Shown here: positions 33,935 through 45,306 of the stretch, piece by piece
How the letters are laid out: each line of letters opens with the position of its first letter
How positions within the stretch are numbered: position 1 is the first letter of the stretch
NCBI GenBank assembly: GCA_943736015.1
Contig: OX031059.1
Span: 45,271,159-45,335,158 of the forward strand
Direction: 5' to 3'
DNA length: 64,000 nt
Source of the DNA: Tridacna crocea
Taxonomy: Eukaryota; Mollusca; Bivalvia; Cardiida; Cardiidae
Translations under genes and position numbers: made by a program
Notes under the pieces: model-generated
What the model saw: the letters and a program-made list of their open reading frames with translations, nothing else
Databases searched by the model: none
Told to the model about the DNA's origin: nothing

Positions 33935-34914
33935 AAGCTTATGTAAAGCCAAACATAAAAAGTAATTTTTACCGTTTAAAACTCAAAATATATTGGATAA
34001 CCCATCACAACACACATAATTATATAAGATCGGAAAAACTCGAACGTGTCAGTAAAGTACTGTATTGGTTGCTATGATAGAGTTGAGAGAAAAAGCATAA
34101 TGAAGCCCGTCGATTTCATGGCGCCATTGATCGATACAACCTTCGTTATCGTTCGTGTATATTCAAACTAGGTTTTAGAGGACGTCACGTGATGACATTG
34201 CATATCATTAGTGCTATGACGTAGTACGCAGGACTATTGTTTACTACATTATGTCATCGGATAGTAAGATTGCATTTGGCATACCTCGGGTAATTGGAGC
34301 CATCATATCCCTCGGCTGTAACTGATGGACTTATATGCGTTAGATCGGTACATTCATCGCCCTGAAATACGGTATACCGTTCTGAAAATTTTAAGGCTCC
34401 TCTTACAAAATAAAAATTGAGTTTCAATTTTCTGTCAAAATCTTTCAAACATGCTACATTTCAGTTGACAAACAGTTCATCAATTACGATTGAAGTTTTC
34501 ACAGACAAATAGACTGATGTGAATAACTTCATCGAGGTTGTTTATGTCGTTGCTAAACAACTGTCAGTGACGTGCTATATATATAGAATCACGTGAATCT
34601 CTTTTCGAAATGGAAATCTCCTTAAAACGGACGAGGTTAGATGTATGTACAGAATTGGCCGAGTTGTGACGAGTGCATTCTGAACCCCTTTTCTTATTTC
34701 GATGTAGTAAATTCTACACTGAAGGACTTTGAAAACGCAAAAATTGAAATTTATGTAATAATTAATTTTTTTGTTTATCATTTCATTTGAAAATATACAA
34801 AATAAGAACAACTACATGTTAGCAGACCTTGTTCTAAATTTCATCCCAAAATATTGAATAATGTAAGAGTAACAGTCTATCAAATAGCAATACCCTTACA
34901 TTCAAAAGTAGTAA

Positions 34915-36034
34915 TTAATAGCGAGTGTAACTGCCATTTGCCCCTATGCATGCAGTACATCTCCGCCTCATCGTAAGAATAAGGTTTGCTATCACTTGCT
35001 GAGGAATGTTATTCCATTCATTGATCAAGGCGTTGGTAAGTTCATTTACGTTCCTAGGCGGCTGACGTCGAGCGCTAATGCGTCTGCCCAGCTCATCCCA
35101 AACATGCTCAATCGGAGACATGTCTGGAGAAAAAGACGGCCAGTCTAGCACTGGAATCCTATTTGTTGCCAGAAAATTGACAGTGAGACGGGCACTATGA
35201 GCTGGGGCGTTGTCATGTTGGTATATAAAGTTATCTCTCCTGTAATTTTGCCGTAAAAAGGGTAATGCCACAGGACAAAGAACGTTGTTAGTGTAACGCA
35301 TAGCATTTACATTTCCATTTAAAATAACAAGATGTTTTGTTAAACTGGGCTATACCAGCCCACACGTGAACACTGCTGCCACCACCATGGTTACGTTTCT
35401 GAACACAGTTCTCCAAAAACCGCTGACCGCGTTCACGGTACACTCTTGTACGGCCGTCGCAATTTTGCACATTAAACTTGGATTCATCAGTAAAAAAAAA
35501 CTGATCCCCACTGCCTGCGATTCCATCGTAAGTGAGCCCGAGCCCAGTTTAACCTCGCCGCCTTATGTCTGTCGGTCAAAATGAAACCTTTCTTCGGTCT
35601 GTGGCAACGGAGCCCAACTTCTCGAATTCTCCGCCGAACTGTACGGGCATGGATTGGGCGTCTGCAATGAAACAATTTAAAAATTTGTCTAGAAATTGGG
35701 TCGTAATTTAAAGCAATTGTAATCAGATCGTTTATTACAAAGATGAAAGAACTTACCCTTGGTGTCCAATTGTTTGTCTGGCACTGACGGTAGCCGGTCG
35801 GAATGGAAACCTTCGATGCAATCGACGTAAGTTGGCGTCTTGACGTCGGGTTGTTATTTTTCGCTGACCAGGCCGGGGTCGATCTTTAACTGTCCCAGTG
35901 GCCTGGTAACGATCTCTTAGGCGAAGAATAGTTGACGGATGGCAGTTATAGTGTCTCGCGACGTCAGAAACACGTACCCCGGCTTGTAGCATTCCAATTG
36001 CGCCAGATCGTTCATGTTCGGACAAACGTGGCAT
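34915..36034 (-). pseudogene. Tc1-type DD34E transposase, one intron, two frameshifts
   Basis: Transposase that would cut and reinsert its own element at TA sites in the nucleus. I chose the start MPRLSEHER at 36034 over an upstream ATG because it begins the conserved helix-turn-helix region (exon 36034-35757). A 95-bp intron (35756-35662; donor GG|GTAAGT, acceptor CATTGCAG) joins GHQG to RPIHARTVRRR in frame, and the second DNA-binding part follows. The catalytic residues are D in TDESKF, D in QHDNAPAH and E in SPIEHVW, with 34 residues between the last two. The frame breaks at a nine-base T run just before TDES (near 35492; one extra base) and again near 35338 after AQFNK, so no full-length protein can be made as read. 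The C-terminal part to TRY is open. Confidence 0.9.
35662..35756 (-). other. Spliceosomal intron in the Tc1 transposase
   Basis: GTAAGTTCTTTCATC at the donor and a T-rich tract before TTTCATTGCAG at the acceptor. Removal restores the glycine codon (GG|A) and the expected family reading. Without splicing the frame stops at the TAA within the donor. Confidence 0.85.
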
Positions 36035-37593
36035 GATTAATAAAGTAAAAAATATAATGCCAACTTGTTTTTTATACATGTAAGACTACAAGCTACACGT
36101 GGAATGGTAAAATATTTTGCTTCAACGATTCGTGGGGTATGCCACGTGCTAAACTTGGTAAAACAGCGATCGCGTAGATCGTGGTGGTCAGTGCCTAAAA
36201 ACGCCGGTATCTAATGTAGATAAAGCAGACAGCCGTTACCACTCAGAGTTTTTACCTTTTAAAGAAGACTAAAAATATTGGTGGCGCAAAAAATAAATTT
36301 TCATTTTTTGCGTTTTCAAAGTCCTTCAGTGTATCTGTAATCAGGAGTAACAACCTTCATCATAGCATACGTCATCGGAGACATTTTAAATCCGCCATTT
36401 TAGTTTTAAAAAGGAAAGTTTTTCAGCTTGTACATTATTGTTATTGAAGATCTGTCCAAACAAAGCAGTGCATATGGTACCTGACAACTTTCTCCGTTAG
36501 TATACATGAATATTTTGTTCATTAGTTTCGTTGTTTTTGAAATTACCTCCGCACAATTTTCGAAGCCGGTGACACATTTGCGATTTAAAAAATAGATGTC
36601 GTGTGCAATGCCGTTAAGAATAATTGTGTTGAAGTGTTTAGAGCTACAACATTGTTTCATGTCATTTTGATTTCACGACAGATATATTTACCGTCACCAG
36701 ATGAAGTAGGTATGCTATGTAAATTTTAGATACATACGATCTATTTAAAGTAATTAACCTGCACTTGGCGGCTATTCCGACATCTCTGCTATGACGTAGG
36801 TTGTCGCCCTTGTGTAATGATGATAAATGATGATTAGCCTGTGTGTGTGTCGTTGTTTGTTTAGATAATTTTTTCAAGCCTAAAATTGGGGACAAAACGA
36901 TCAAGTGAATAAAGGGTTTGTTTCGAGGCTTGAAATGATCACGTTATGCTTATGTCACTAAAACGTCACTCTGGACATTTACGACGAAAAGGCTAATCGT
37001 CGACGATCATCGATGTAAACAAACACATTATGAGGCATGGTAGGATCTGTTCTAGTTTCAAAATTCTTTTTTTTCAAAATTCTTTTTGCTGCCATTGACT
37101 GGAACTTTTGCGATATGCACCGTTACATATACTGAAAGTCATAATAATCACCATATTTTTACATGGTAAAAATTAAATTTACTTGAACTTAATAAACAAA
37201 TGGACGCTTTTTAGACTTAAAATAAGCATATTCTAAGAAAAGTTGTCTAATTGGCTTGGGCATAACGTCTATGCCAATGAGATACGTAGTCTGGACAATT
37301 TGACCGAGATAAACATGATTTAGATTTTGAGTAAGATCTGATCACGTCCTTATATAAGCTACAAGAAGATGAATTTGGTTCAGGTTTCTTTCGAACAGCT
37401 CCTTTTCTCAGATATGTTTCGATTTCGGCCGAAATCCAGCAAGAACACTAATTATAAAGGTAACGAGTTAACACATCAAAGGCTGACAAAACAAGAGTTT
37501 TCTTTCCGCCCGACCTTGTATTTCGTGTTGTCGTAAATGTAATCTAGCGTACAATTAAACAAATGGGGACCCTGGCATTTGTAACAAACGCAA

Positions 37594-37833
37594 TTAAATC
37601 TTTACCAGACAAAAAAAAAAAAGAAGAGATAATCATTGTTTAAACCGAAAACATCTGCAGACAACAAATTGACTGTGGTTCAAATGATTGAGTTTGTCCT
37701 TGAATCGGTTAAAACATAGTGGGAAAAGGAGAAAATGCTGGTAACCAGCATTTTCTCCTTTTAGCCATTATGTTTTCCACAGCCTCCTTTCTCCGGGTTG
37801 TTTGATATGGTCCTGTTTTGGTAAAGGGTTTAA
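37594..37833 (+). mobile_element. Family A MITE
   Basis: TTAAATCTTTACCAGAC at left, then an expanded A run; perfect hairpin GGAGAAAATGCTGGTAACC; right end GGTAAAGGGTTTAA. Confidence 0.7.
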
Positions 37834-38152
37834 ATGTTTTTGAAGGTTTTTTGTATTGTAGTGTGCTCAGAGGTTTTTCTATCATTTTTGTATCTTTCAT
37901 AGCTTGGGAAAGTTTTATTGATTATGGTCTTATACACTGGATCTTTAGTAGTCGTTTAGTTTGTTTTATTTATCGCATACAGTGAAGAAGAAAACTGTTA
38001 TAGTGCATTCTTCCAACTTTCGTAAGTGTATTTCATACGGAAACTAAAAGACTTATCATGGATTTTTTATAGATTTAGAAAAATTAATATTTTTTTCTTT
38101 TCACCATTAATCAAAACACTATTTTCACCATTTATAAAACACGTTACACACA

Positions 38153-38206
<54 letters not shown>

Positions 38207-38650
38207 CACTCAATCAATCATCGAGAAAAGCCTTTTTTTGTAGCTGATCATTCGGCTCTCATTACCTATAGTATGAATGTGATCTAATTAAACTTGCTAA
38301 TATGTCATGAACCTATTCTATAACAAAATATTAAATTAAGCAATTTCACAGCAAGTATAGCTGATACATAATATCATTATTATGAATTAACTATTATCAA
38401 TCATCATGAATTTCATCATCACTATTGTTGTTAAGAGGGTAGAGTGGAAAATGAAGAAGACTGTAAACTATATTTTCTTTTCAAAAAGAATTTTGATCAC
38501 ATGACGACCAAGTTTTTCACATAAAAGACGGTCTCAAACCTATGATTTTTAGTGAGATACTCTAGTTATTCGAGTTGTAGTTTTTAAATTATCCAAACTT
38601 ATGACACAAACTGACGAAACGTTTCGAGATTTGAAAACAGGTCTATCTCT
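37834..38650. other. Unassigned sequence with CT microsatellite
   Basis: No exon recognised. Confidence 0.4.
38153..38204 (+). repeat. (CT)n microsatellite
   Basis: About 25 CT units, nearly pure. Confidence 0.95.
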
Positions 38651-38866
38651 TCAACCTTTACCAAACAATTCCATGTTTAACTACCAGGACCAAGAACGCC
38701 TCTAATAACTCAAGTTTTGTGTTGAAAAAGCAAAAAACTGCCGGAAATAGCCATTTTCTCCTTTTCCTTCAGTGTTTTCAATCTTTAAGTAAACTGTTTT
38801 TTTCTAATCATTTTAGTCTTATCTGATTTATTATCTGCTAGTACTTCATTTATGGACGAATCTTTG
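38651..38866 (-). mobile_element. Family A MITE, strongly diverged
   Basis: CCTTTACCAAACAATTCC at left, AATAGCCATTTTCTCCTTTT in the middle and TTATCTGCTAGTACTTCATT near the right keep the family order. Confidence 0.45.
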
Positions 38867-38873
38867 CAACAAT

Positions 38874-39029
38874 GCATACATGAGGCATACTCTGCGAAAA
38901 GAGGTCTTAAGGCATCTGCAAAAAGTACCGATCCAGGTCAGCCTGCGCAGTCCGCGCAGGCTGACCTGGGTCGAAACTTTTAGCTATTGGCTAATTACCT
39001 GTATGTCCAAGGAACAGCTTACCCCAGGA
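38874..39029 (+). repeat. Family L hairpin repeat (reference copy)
   Basis: GCATCTGCAAAAAGTACCGA, then the perfect hairpin CCAGGTCAGCCTGCGCAG / CGCGCAGGCTGACCTGG, then GTCCAAGGAACAGCTTACCC. It ends where the next TTAA-bounded element starts. Confidence 0.6.
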
Positions 39030-39236
39030 TTAACTAGGTTTGTCCAAATCGAAAGCATTTGCAGATGACAAAATAAAAGTAACTGAAAATTTAAGATCTG
39101 TTTTGCGAAGGGTAGACAACATTGTGGGAAAAGGAGAAAATGCTGGTTACCAGCATTTTCTCCTTTTCCCACAATGTTTTCTATAGGCTTCTTTCTCAGG
39201 CACGTCAAAAGAAGAGGTTGTGTGGCGGTGGGTTAA
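39030..39236 (+). mobile_element. Family A MITE, left end shortened
   Basis: TTAACTAGGTTTGTCCAAAT at left lacks the CTCTTTACCA block. The hairpin from about 39118 to 39182 is perfect over more than 25 pairs. Confidence 0.7.
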
Positions 39237-39309
39237 GTCGGTTGTTGAAAAAGGTGGCTGTTATTAAACATTTGATGGCTAACTTGTTAGCATGAATCAT
39301 AAAGACGCA

Positions 39310-39537
39310 TTAACTCTTTTCCACACAATCCCGACTTTTAACCACTCTAAAGAAGATGGCTTTGGAAAACACAGTGGGAAAAGGAGAAAATGCTGGTAAC
39401 CAGCATTTTCTCTTTTTCCCACAGTGTTTTCTACCCTATCATAGAGAGAAATCGTCATTTTAGCAATGTTTAATTTGTCTTCTGCAAATGCTTTCAATTT
39501 AGTCACGTCCAAGATTTTGTCGTTGGTAAAGAGTTAA
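39310..39537 (-). mobile_element. Family A MITE, complete
   Basis: TTAACTCTTTTCCACACAAT and GTCGTTGGTAAAGAGTTAA, with a near-perfect hairpin. It lies 73 bases from the preceding copy in opposite orientation. Confidence 0.75.
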
Positions 39538-40860
39538 GCCCCTTTTCACAGAGCATGGTTCATATATTTTTAACGTTTTTTTTTTTGGGGGGGGGGGAAG
39601 AAGAAATGTCAAGGTGTTGTCAAGAATGGTTGGTGAATACGAGTCTTTGTGTTTGGAAGGGTTTTAAAGGGAACAAAACAAATGCTATGACCGAGAGGAA
39701 ATTAACTTTTGTAAGTGCCTTGCACTTCCCTGGTACAATTAAGAATTCCAGTATTTTTTGTTTCCTGTTTAGAACGAAATTTATGAAATTCTACTGTAAT
39801 TGCTTTTCCATTATCTCCATACTAAAGCAAGTCACTCTAAAGCTTATTTCATCATCGTGCGATTATCGGTAAATTAGCAAAACGTTAAATTTTGAACTCT
39901 TGCGGTGTAAATGGCCATTTTCGTTAGGAACATAAGTTTTAGACGCTTCTTCTAATGAATTTATTGAAGTGATTCTTTGGTTCATAATCGATATGCGGAA
40001 TTAAATTCGTTTTGTTTACGATTTGAATCATAAAGTCTAGGAAATTTCGGTAACTATTGCTTTTAGTCTTAAGATGTTTCTACCGAATGGATATTCTTGT
40101 AACGTTCGCCTGTGTTTCTGATAAACTTTCTATAGGAGTGCGAATAGGTAAGAGCAGATGTTGATTGAAATATTTCTAGTATATTGGTTTACTTTGTAAG
40201 AAATAGGTGTGAGAATTTCTTCAACCATTTTTCGTTTAATCAACGGTTACAAAATGAATTTATGCTTCCTGATTTTTTTAGTGTCTGTCATGCACCAAAT
40301 AAGGCAGATTGAATACATGTGCTTTTCTGGTGGAACAAAAACAGGTTAAACCTTTGCCATATAGCAGATAACCTCTGCTATTGTGTGTGCTACCAGTGTT
40401 TCTTAACTTCAGCAACGTATAGTCAATTTCATATTATTTTTTTATCTTTCACTTCTTCTAGTGCCGTTGTGTTATATTATTATCATTTCTTCGTCATCAT
40501 CATCATCATTTTCCACTTCTTCTTCTAATTGATTTTGCAGCTATTTATTCGATAGGCTGTACAGTATGGTGATAAGGAGTTTGTGGTTGGGAGATTTTAA
40601 TGTTCAATAGGTTTGGGCATTCTATACAAAAATACCGAGGTGTTGAGGTTTTGAGGTTTATGAAAATCTAAAACATTAGCTGAATTGATTACCCATGAAA
40701 AATAATGAGTAGCATCAGTAGATCTAGTTCACTTTTGATTCCTTTTTTAATCCATTCGCAATGTCCGTGCATTCCATTCCGTTTTTTTCATTAGAGAGTC
40801 TTAAATCTTTACCAATTGACAGAATTTTATGTAGAAAATTGTACTATAGAAATGAAGTAT
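39538..40860. other. Unassigned sequence
   Basis: Contains a T9G10 run (39579-39597), a family D scrap (AAGAATGGTTGGTGAATACG, about 39623-39643) and a short (ATC)n tract near 40494. Confidence 0.45.
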
Positions 40861-41055
40861 GGGCCTGTATTCACCAACCATTTTTAAGAACCTTTTTGGT
40901 CTTATTTTTCAAGATTTCCCGACTGTGAAAGAACTTCGGATTGGCTAAACCATTTTGTTTAGCCAATCAGAAGTTCTGTTACTTTCACGTTGCCAAAATT
41001 CTTAAGAGTATGAATAAGAATGTTCTTAAGAATGGTTGGTAAATATATATACGGA
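40861..41055. mobile_element. Family D MITE, complete
   Basis: GGGCCTGTATTCACCAACCA and AGAATGGTTGGTAAATATAT, with centre GGCTAAACCATTTTGTTTAGCC as two 9-base arms. Confidence 0.7.
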
Positions 41056-41255
41056 CCATGCTTTGATAAAGGTACACTAGCTCTGATGCCAATTTTGATT
41101 GATTATGCTAGACCAGTAACAAAAGTGTCAGTCCTTTGATTGCTTTCAACGTCTGTGTTGCCACTCGCAGTTGAACAGCCAAATATTGCAAAAATAAAAA
41201 ATCTGATATAACAATAGATTTGGTTATTGAAAAATGTTGTATAGTGATAATGGAC

Positions 41256-41517
41256 TACAACACGCGAAAAGAGGCATTCGGACAAAATTTTGCGTAAAGT
41301 TTCGTCTCGGATCAGGCTGCGCAGGCCGCGCAGGCTAATCCATAACAGCACTCTCCGTTTATATGTAATTTTTCTATTTTGCACAAGTCTACTGTAGCAC
41401 AAAATCTACTGTAGTCGTAAAGTGTCGTCTCGGATTAGCCTGCGCAGACTGCGCAGGCTGATCCGAGACGACATTTTACGCAGATGTCCAAATACCCTTT
41501 TTCTCATTTTGCAAACC
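41256..41517. mobile_element. Family B element, complete
   Basis: Termini TACAACACGCGAAAAGAGGC and CTTTTTCTCATTTTGCAAACC. The right hairpin (GTCTCGGATTAGCCTGCGCA / GCGCAGGCTGATCCGAGACG) is the stronger. Confidence 0.75.
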
Positions 41518-41759
41518 ATTGTTATCATGGACAATATCATAGTTATACTTACAACAGTTCAAGCACCAGGGTTTTACATGCGGTTTGACATTTGCGGCTT
41601 TTCATACTCATCATCTTACATGATATACAAAGTTTTCCCGCATTCCTTATATTTTTTTATTAACTTTTTTTTTTACTTTTCATTGTCCCACTCTTTATAA
41701 GTTTGTCTCATCACCTTATTGTCACGTATTGTTCCATGTCGTTTCTTCCCTGTTTACCA

Positions 41760-42061
41760 AGCCCCGGTAGCTCAGTCGGTAGCGTGCAGGATTTGAGACC
41801 AGGGGGTCGTGGGTTCGATCTCTGGCTCGGCCAATTTCCTTCCAAGGATTGATGATAGTCATTGCGACAGAATTCACTCCTCTCCCATCGCTGTCTATTG
41901 CTCTTACGATGGTTATGTGGGAAAGCAGCCAGTGGCTTGGAAAGAAAATTGATCGAAGTACTGGTAAAAGAGACTCCAGGAAAGCATGGACAGGTGCACT
42001 GGCCCCCCTGATATAAATGAAACAGTGTTTAAAACGGCGTTAAACACCATACCATCATACA
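41760..42061 (+). mobile_element. tRNA-derived SINE
   Basis: The head (41760-41833) has TAGCTCAGTCGGTAGCG as A-box and GGGTTCGATCTC as B-box, but the acceptor ends do not pair, so it is not a working tRNA. A body of about 190 bases follows and ends AACGGCGTTAAACACC, a tail typical of several mollusc and vertebrate SINEs as I recall them. Confidence 0.7.
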
Positions 42062-42168
42062 ATCAATCTGTTTTTTTTTTTTTGCCTATCTGTCAATCTG
42101 AAAAGTTTGCACGGGTATCTATATCTATGTACTATGTCTACTTTCTTGTCTCTCTGTGTCATCTATGT

Positions 42169-42294
42169 TCAACTCCTTACCACACAACAAAATTTTAGAC
42201 TGGTTCAAATTGAAAGCATTTGCAGACGACAAAATAAAGGTGACTGAAAAATTGAAATTTGATCTGGGAAGGGTAGAAAACACTGTAGGAAAAT
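42169..42294 (+). mobile_element. Family A left half
   Basis: AACTCCTTACCACACAACAA through GGGTAGAAAACACTGTAGG, then lost where the hairpin should begin. Confidence 0.65.
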
Positions 42295-42660
42295 ACGCTG
42301 TATTTGTTAGGAAAACCCTTAGACTGATTCCTCAGATGAATATGTCACGTTCTCTGTGAAAGAAAGTTTACTGCATCTACAAAGTGTAGGGAGCTAGGTC
42401 AGAATGTGCAGTCCGAGTATTCTTACCTGGGCCAAAACACTCTGCTACTGTTCAATTTTCTGCTTGTCAAAGAACCATCCTACTTCAAGATTCCACTTAT
42501 TGTTAAACAAATGAAATTTGATAATTTGACAAATTTGATGATATGATGATTTGCTTGGTATAACGTATCTCGGAGATGTATGAACCCACCCCCCGCCCCC
42601 TCCCCAGTTTTTTTTTTTTTTTTTTTAAGAAAACGAACTTTACGTTTTTTCTAACTTCTT

Positions 42661-43293
42661 TATCGTCGGTTTAAAGGTGGCCCTTCAGATTTTGGGCCGA
42701 AAATTTTACAGAAATACAAAAAAATTACCCTTATACTCCCAAAGCCTTATAATTTTCGTTCATAAAACCCCAGTAATCGAAAACCATCCAACAACAAGAG
42801 AAATTAGAGATTTACTACAACCCAGGTCGACACTGAAGGGAAACACCGTCTATTTTTACATCAGCAACTCGCTCATGCACATACCGAAAATACGCAGGCA
42901 TAGCTTCAAACATAGCGTCTGAAGTTCCAGACATTATGGAAAATAACTACTTGTTTGTTAAGTTATGGAATTTAAGAGTCATTAGTCACATGCCAGTCAC
43001 TTAACATTCCCACAATGTTTTTTTTTTTTGTTTTTTTGGCGGGAAGTCTTAAAATAGTTTAAGAGGCTACGTAGCCTTTTAAGGGAATACCACCAAAAAC
43101 ATTTTTTTTTTTTGTAATTTTATGATTCTTAATTATTGATGATTTGTATTGTTTTTCATATAAATTTCAGTGATATATATATTTTTAATGTTGTGTGATG
43201 TGAAAATTCTAAATACCCACCTTTAATTCCAAATCCTCGTAACTACAGCTTGTAACGAGCTGTAGTTACGAGGTTTTGGAAGTAAATCGACGT
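42661..43293. mobile_element. Family G palindrome interrupted by family F
   Basis: TATCGTCGG-TTTAA is cut from TTCCAAATCCTCGTAACTAC by family F, with TTAA on both sides. The remainder forms the palindrome CTCGTAACTACAGCTTGTAA / GAGCTGTAGTTACGAGG and ends AAGTAAATCGACG. It stops about 80 bases before a receptor exon. Confidence 0.8.
42671..43226 (+). mobile_element. Family F element nested in family G
   Basis: TTAAAGGTGGCCCTTCAGAT to CCCACCTTTAA. Colinear with 33000-33533; differences include an insertion (TTTTACAGAAAT) near 42709 and longer T runs. Confidence 0.8.
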
Positions 43294-43373
43294 TATAATA
43301 CTTATATATTTTGCAAGTCCTTGCTGCATTTTTCATTCATTATATTTGTCTTTTTTTGCTTTGTTTCTTCCAG

Positions 43374-43922
43374 GGCCACGACAATGAACGACTCCTCGTT
43401 TAATTACATCGACGAAATATGGAAGCAAATTCGGACCAGAGCAAATGGAACTGGACATATCCCTGGAAATCTGAGTGAAAATGAACTTATACAACTGTTG
43501 CAGAATCATTTGCATGGAATTACAAAGTACAATGATACAAATATCACCACTCACTTTAAAGGAAGCATCTGGGACTATATTGAAAAGGCCGGTCATGGTC
43601 CGAGACGCGGCCCCCTGGACACAGCTATCGCCATTACTTTTGTGTACGGATTTATATTTTTATCAGGAATATTTGGTAACGTTTGCACGTGTATAGTGAT
43701 AGCCAGAAATAAATATATGCATACAGCCACGAACTTTTACCTGTTTAACCTTGCAATAGCCGACATATTGTTACTAATTATAGGACTTCCGCCGGAAACG
43801 TATCTAATTTGGTCAGCGTATCCATGGATATTCGGAGAACCATTTTGTATTATTAGGACAATGCTTGCAGAAATGTCAACAAACGCTAGTATTCTAACCA
43901 TTACAGCATTTACTGTAGAAAG
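43374..43922 (+). CDS. Neuropeptide GPCR (pyrokinin / PRXamide / NMU-receptor-like), first coding exon
   Basis: Seven-pass plasma-membrane receptor that would bind an amidated neuropeptide and signal through G proteins. The exon follows a strong acceptor (TTTGTTTCTTCCAG, ending 43373), so a 5' non-coding exon lies upstream. I start translation at ATG 43384; an in-frame ATG at 43276 lies in repeat and intron. Residues 1-79 are an extracellular N-terminus with N-glycosylation sites at N2, N21, N29, N50 and N53. TM1 is about 80-104 (GN at 98-99), TM2 about 116-140 (NLAIAD, D127) and TM3 about 155-178 (C155, then EMSTNASILTITAFTVER). The exon ends in the arginine codon of ERY, AG|GTGAGT. YPWIFGEPFC and AFTVERYVAICHP resemble insect pyrokinin receptors. 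The ligand group is inferred; the rhodopsin class is certain. Confidence 0.9.
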
Positions 43923-43935
43923 GTGAGTTGTCTTT

Positions 43936-44148
43936 TAACCCCTTTTGGGACCATAGATGAAAACAGTAACTTTTGCGGACGGCATGGATCAAGATCAGAC
44001 TGCACAGAACGTGCAGTCTGATCTTTGATCCATACCATCCGCTTGTACAGTCAATCTTTTACAAGTAAAATCTTTGTAAGTGTCAATCGATTATATTTGG
44101 AGCCGTCGAAAGAGGTTGGGTTTATTAATTTGGTGCTGAAAGAGTTAA
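43936..44148 (+). mobile_element. Family C' MITE, complete
   Basis: TTAACCCCTTTTGGGACC ... GCTGAAAGAGTTAA. Hairpin GCGGACGGCATGGATCAAGA / TTTGATCCATACCATCCGC. It begins 13 bases after the receptor splice donor. Confidence 0.75.
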
Positions 44149-44204
44149 AATAAGTCTCCCAATTTCTGAAGCTTGAAATGACGCCAAAGATTCAAAGAAG
44201 ATCT

Positions 44205-44407
44205 GGGCCTGTATCTTTATACCACAACCTGACTTAAATTATCAGTTAAACTCTATATTTTCAAAGGATCGTTATTTCAGATTGGCGAAACCATTTGGTT
44301 TAGCCAATCAGAAATGGTGTTGCTCTCAAATCCTGAAAGTATTTGAGAATTAGACTTGGAATTTTATTATTACGCCGCTTTCAAAGCTTCTTGAGACATA
44401 TGCCCCG
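44205..44407. mobile_element. Family D MITE, diverged arms
   Basis: Centre GATTGGCGAAACCATTTGGT / TTAGCCAATC is clear. The outer arms are decayed (GGGCCTGTATCTTTATACC; GACATATGCCCC). Confidence 0.6.
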
Positions 44408-44548
44408 GGTAAGGGCTTACTCATGCATACCTTTACTATGTTTATACCGATAATAGACCGGGGCTCTGAAAGGTTTTGGCCAAGAGCACTCCAAACTACC
44501 AGTCGAACTACTTTTCATTGTCCGTGACAGATTTGTATTGCCGAGATG

Positions 44549-44744
44549 TTAACCTGTATCCTGCCAAACAACTAAAGCTAATTTTTAATCCAAATACTGC
44601 TGTTTCAAAGTTTTGTTTTGGGGAATAGTATCTCCTTATCGGACAGTGTAGATCAAAGATCAGACTGCACCTTCTGTGCAGTCTGATCTTGATCTACACT
44701 GTCCGCCAAAGGTTAGCGTGTCGCTCTTAGCAGCTAAAGGGTAA
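44549..44744 (+). mobile_element. Family C MITE
   Basis: TTAACCTGTATCCTGCCAAA at left. Near-perfect hairpin GGACAGTGTAGATCAAAGAT ... CTTGATCTACACTGTCC (44641-44703). Ends GTCGCTCTTAGCAGCTAAAG. Confidence 0.7.
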
Positions 44745-45306
44745 AATATCATACCTAATCACGCCAATGAAGCTTATTTTATGTCACACGATGCTAAGCG
44801 TTTAATTATCTGATCTAGCTTTATGGAACAACTTAAAGGATATCATATTTATAATAATTTATTACACTTGATAAACGGGTCATAAAAATGATTCAGTCAT
44901 ACTCTGACAAAACGAGACTTAATACGATTCCGTGATCTATGGTACCAAGCAGGCTCACATATTAGTATAGCCATCACTATATGTATCTGTAGCATCCACT
45001 TTTTTACCAACCGACTTGAACATGAGTAGTACTAATACACATCCAAGATCCTTGGCTACACAGAAAAATTACCGATAGATCTTGATAAAATTCTCTCTGC
45101 AAAATACCATGTTTTCACCAAGAGCTCTGTAAGGGTTAGGCATCATAAAAATGCAGACAGAACTGAAGAGATACCTCAAGAGGAGACTGAAAGCTAAAGT
45201 ACATTTACCTAGGCTGCCTTGTTCAAACCTTCCTTGACTTACTTCTATCGTATTTGTTTCCAGTAACTGGCGACAAGTTCCTATTCCCCTATGATCTTGT
45301 ATTTTG

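Larger units (their letters stand above)
34717..36331 (-). mobile_element. Complete Tc1-type element
   Basis: Inverted ends CACTGAAGGACTTTGAAAAC (34717 on) and GTTTTCAAAGTCCTTCAGTG (to 36331), with matching AAAAA tracts inward. TA dinucleotides at 34715-34716 and 36332-36333 are the target duplication. One transposase gene on the minus strand fills the middle. Confidence 0.92.
33935..37200 (+). repeat. Duplicated segment, copy 2 (interrupted by Tc1)
   Basis: Homologous in order and orientation to 25085-26430. Relative to copy 1 it has an extra block at about 34275-34672 bordered by TGCATT repeats, the Tc1 element at 34717-36331, and further unmatched sequence to about 36830. It lacks family M at ATTGTTTAC (about 34237). 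Confidence 0.6.

Noticed and set aside
39579-39597. T/G homopolymer run as a regulatory element
   Set aside because: Simple sequence without a recognisable motif.
41760-41833. A working tRNA gene
   Set aside because: A- and B-box-like motifs are present, but the acceptor ends do not pair and a SINE body follows.
43276-43383. Upstream in-frame ATG adding 36 residues (hydrophobic, signal-like) to the receptor
   Set aside because: It begins inside a family G palindrome and reads across a strong splice acceptor at 43373; most likely intron.
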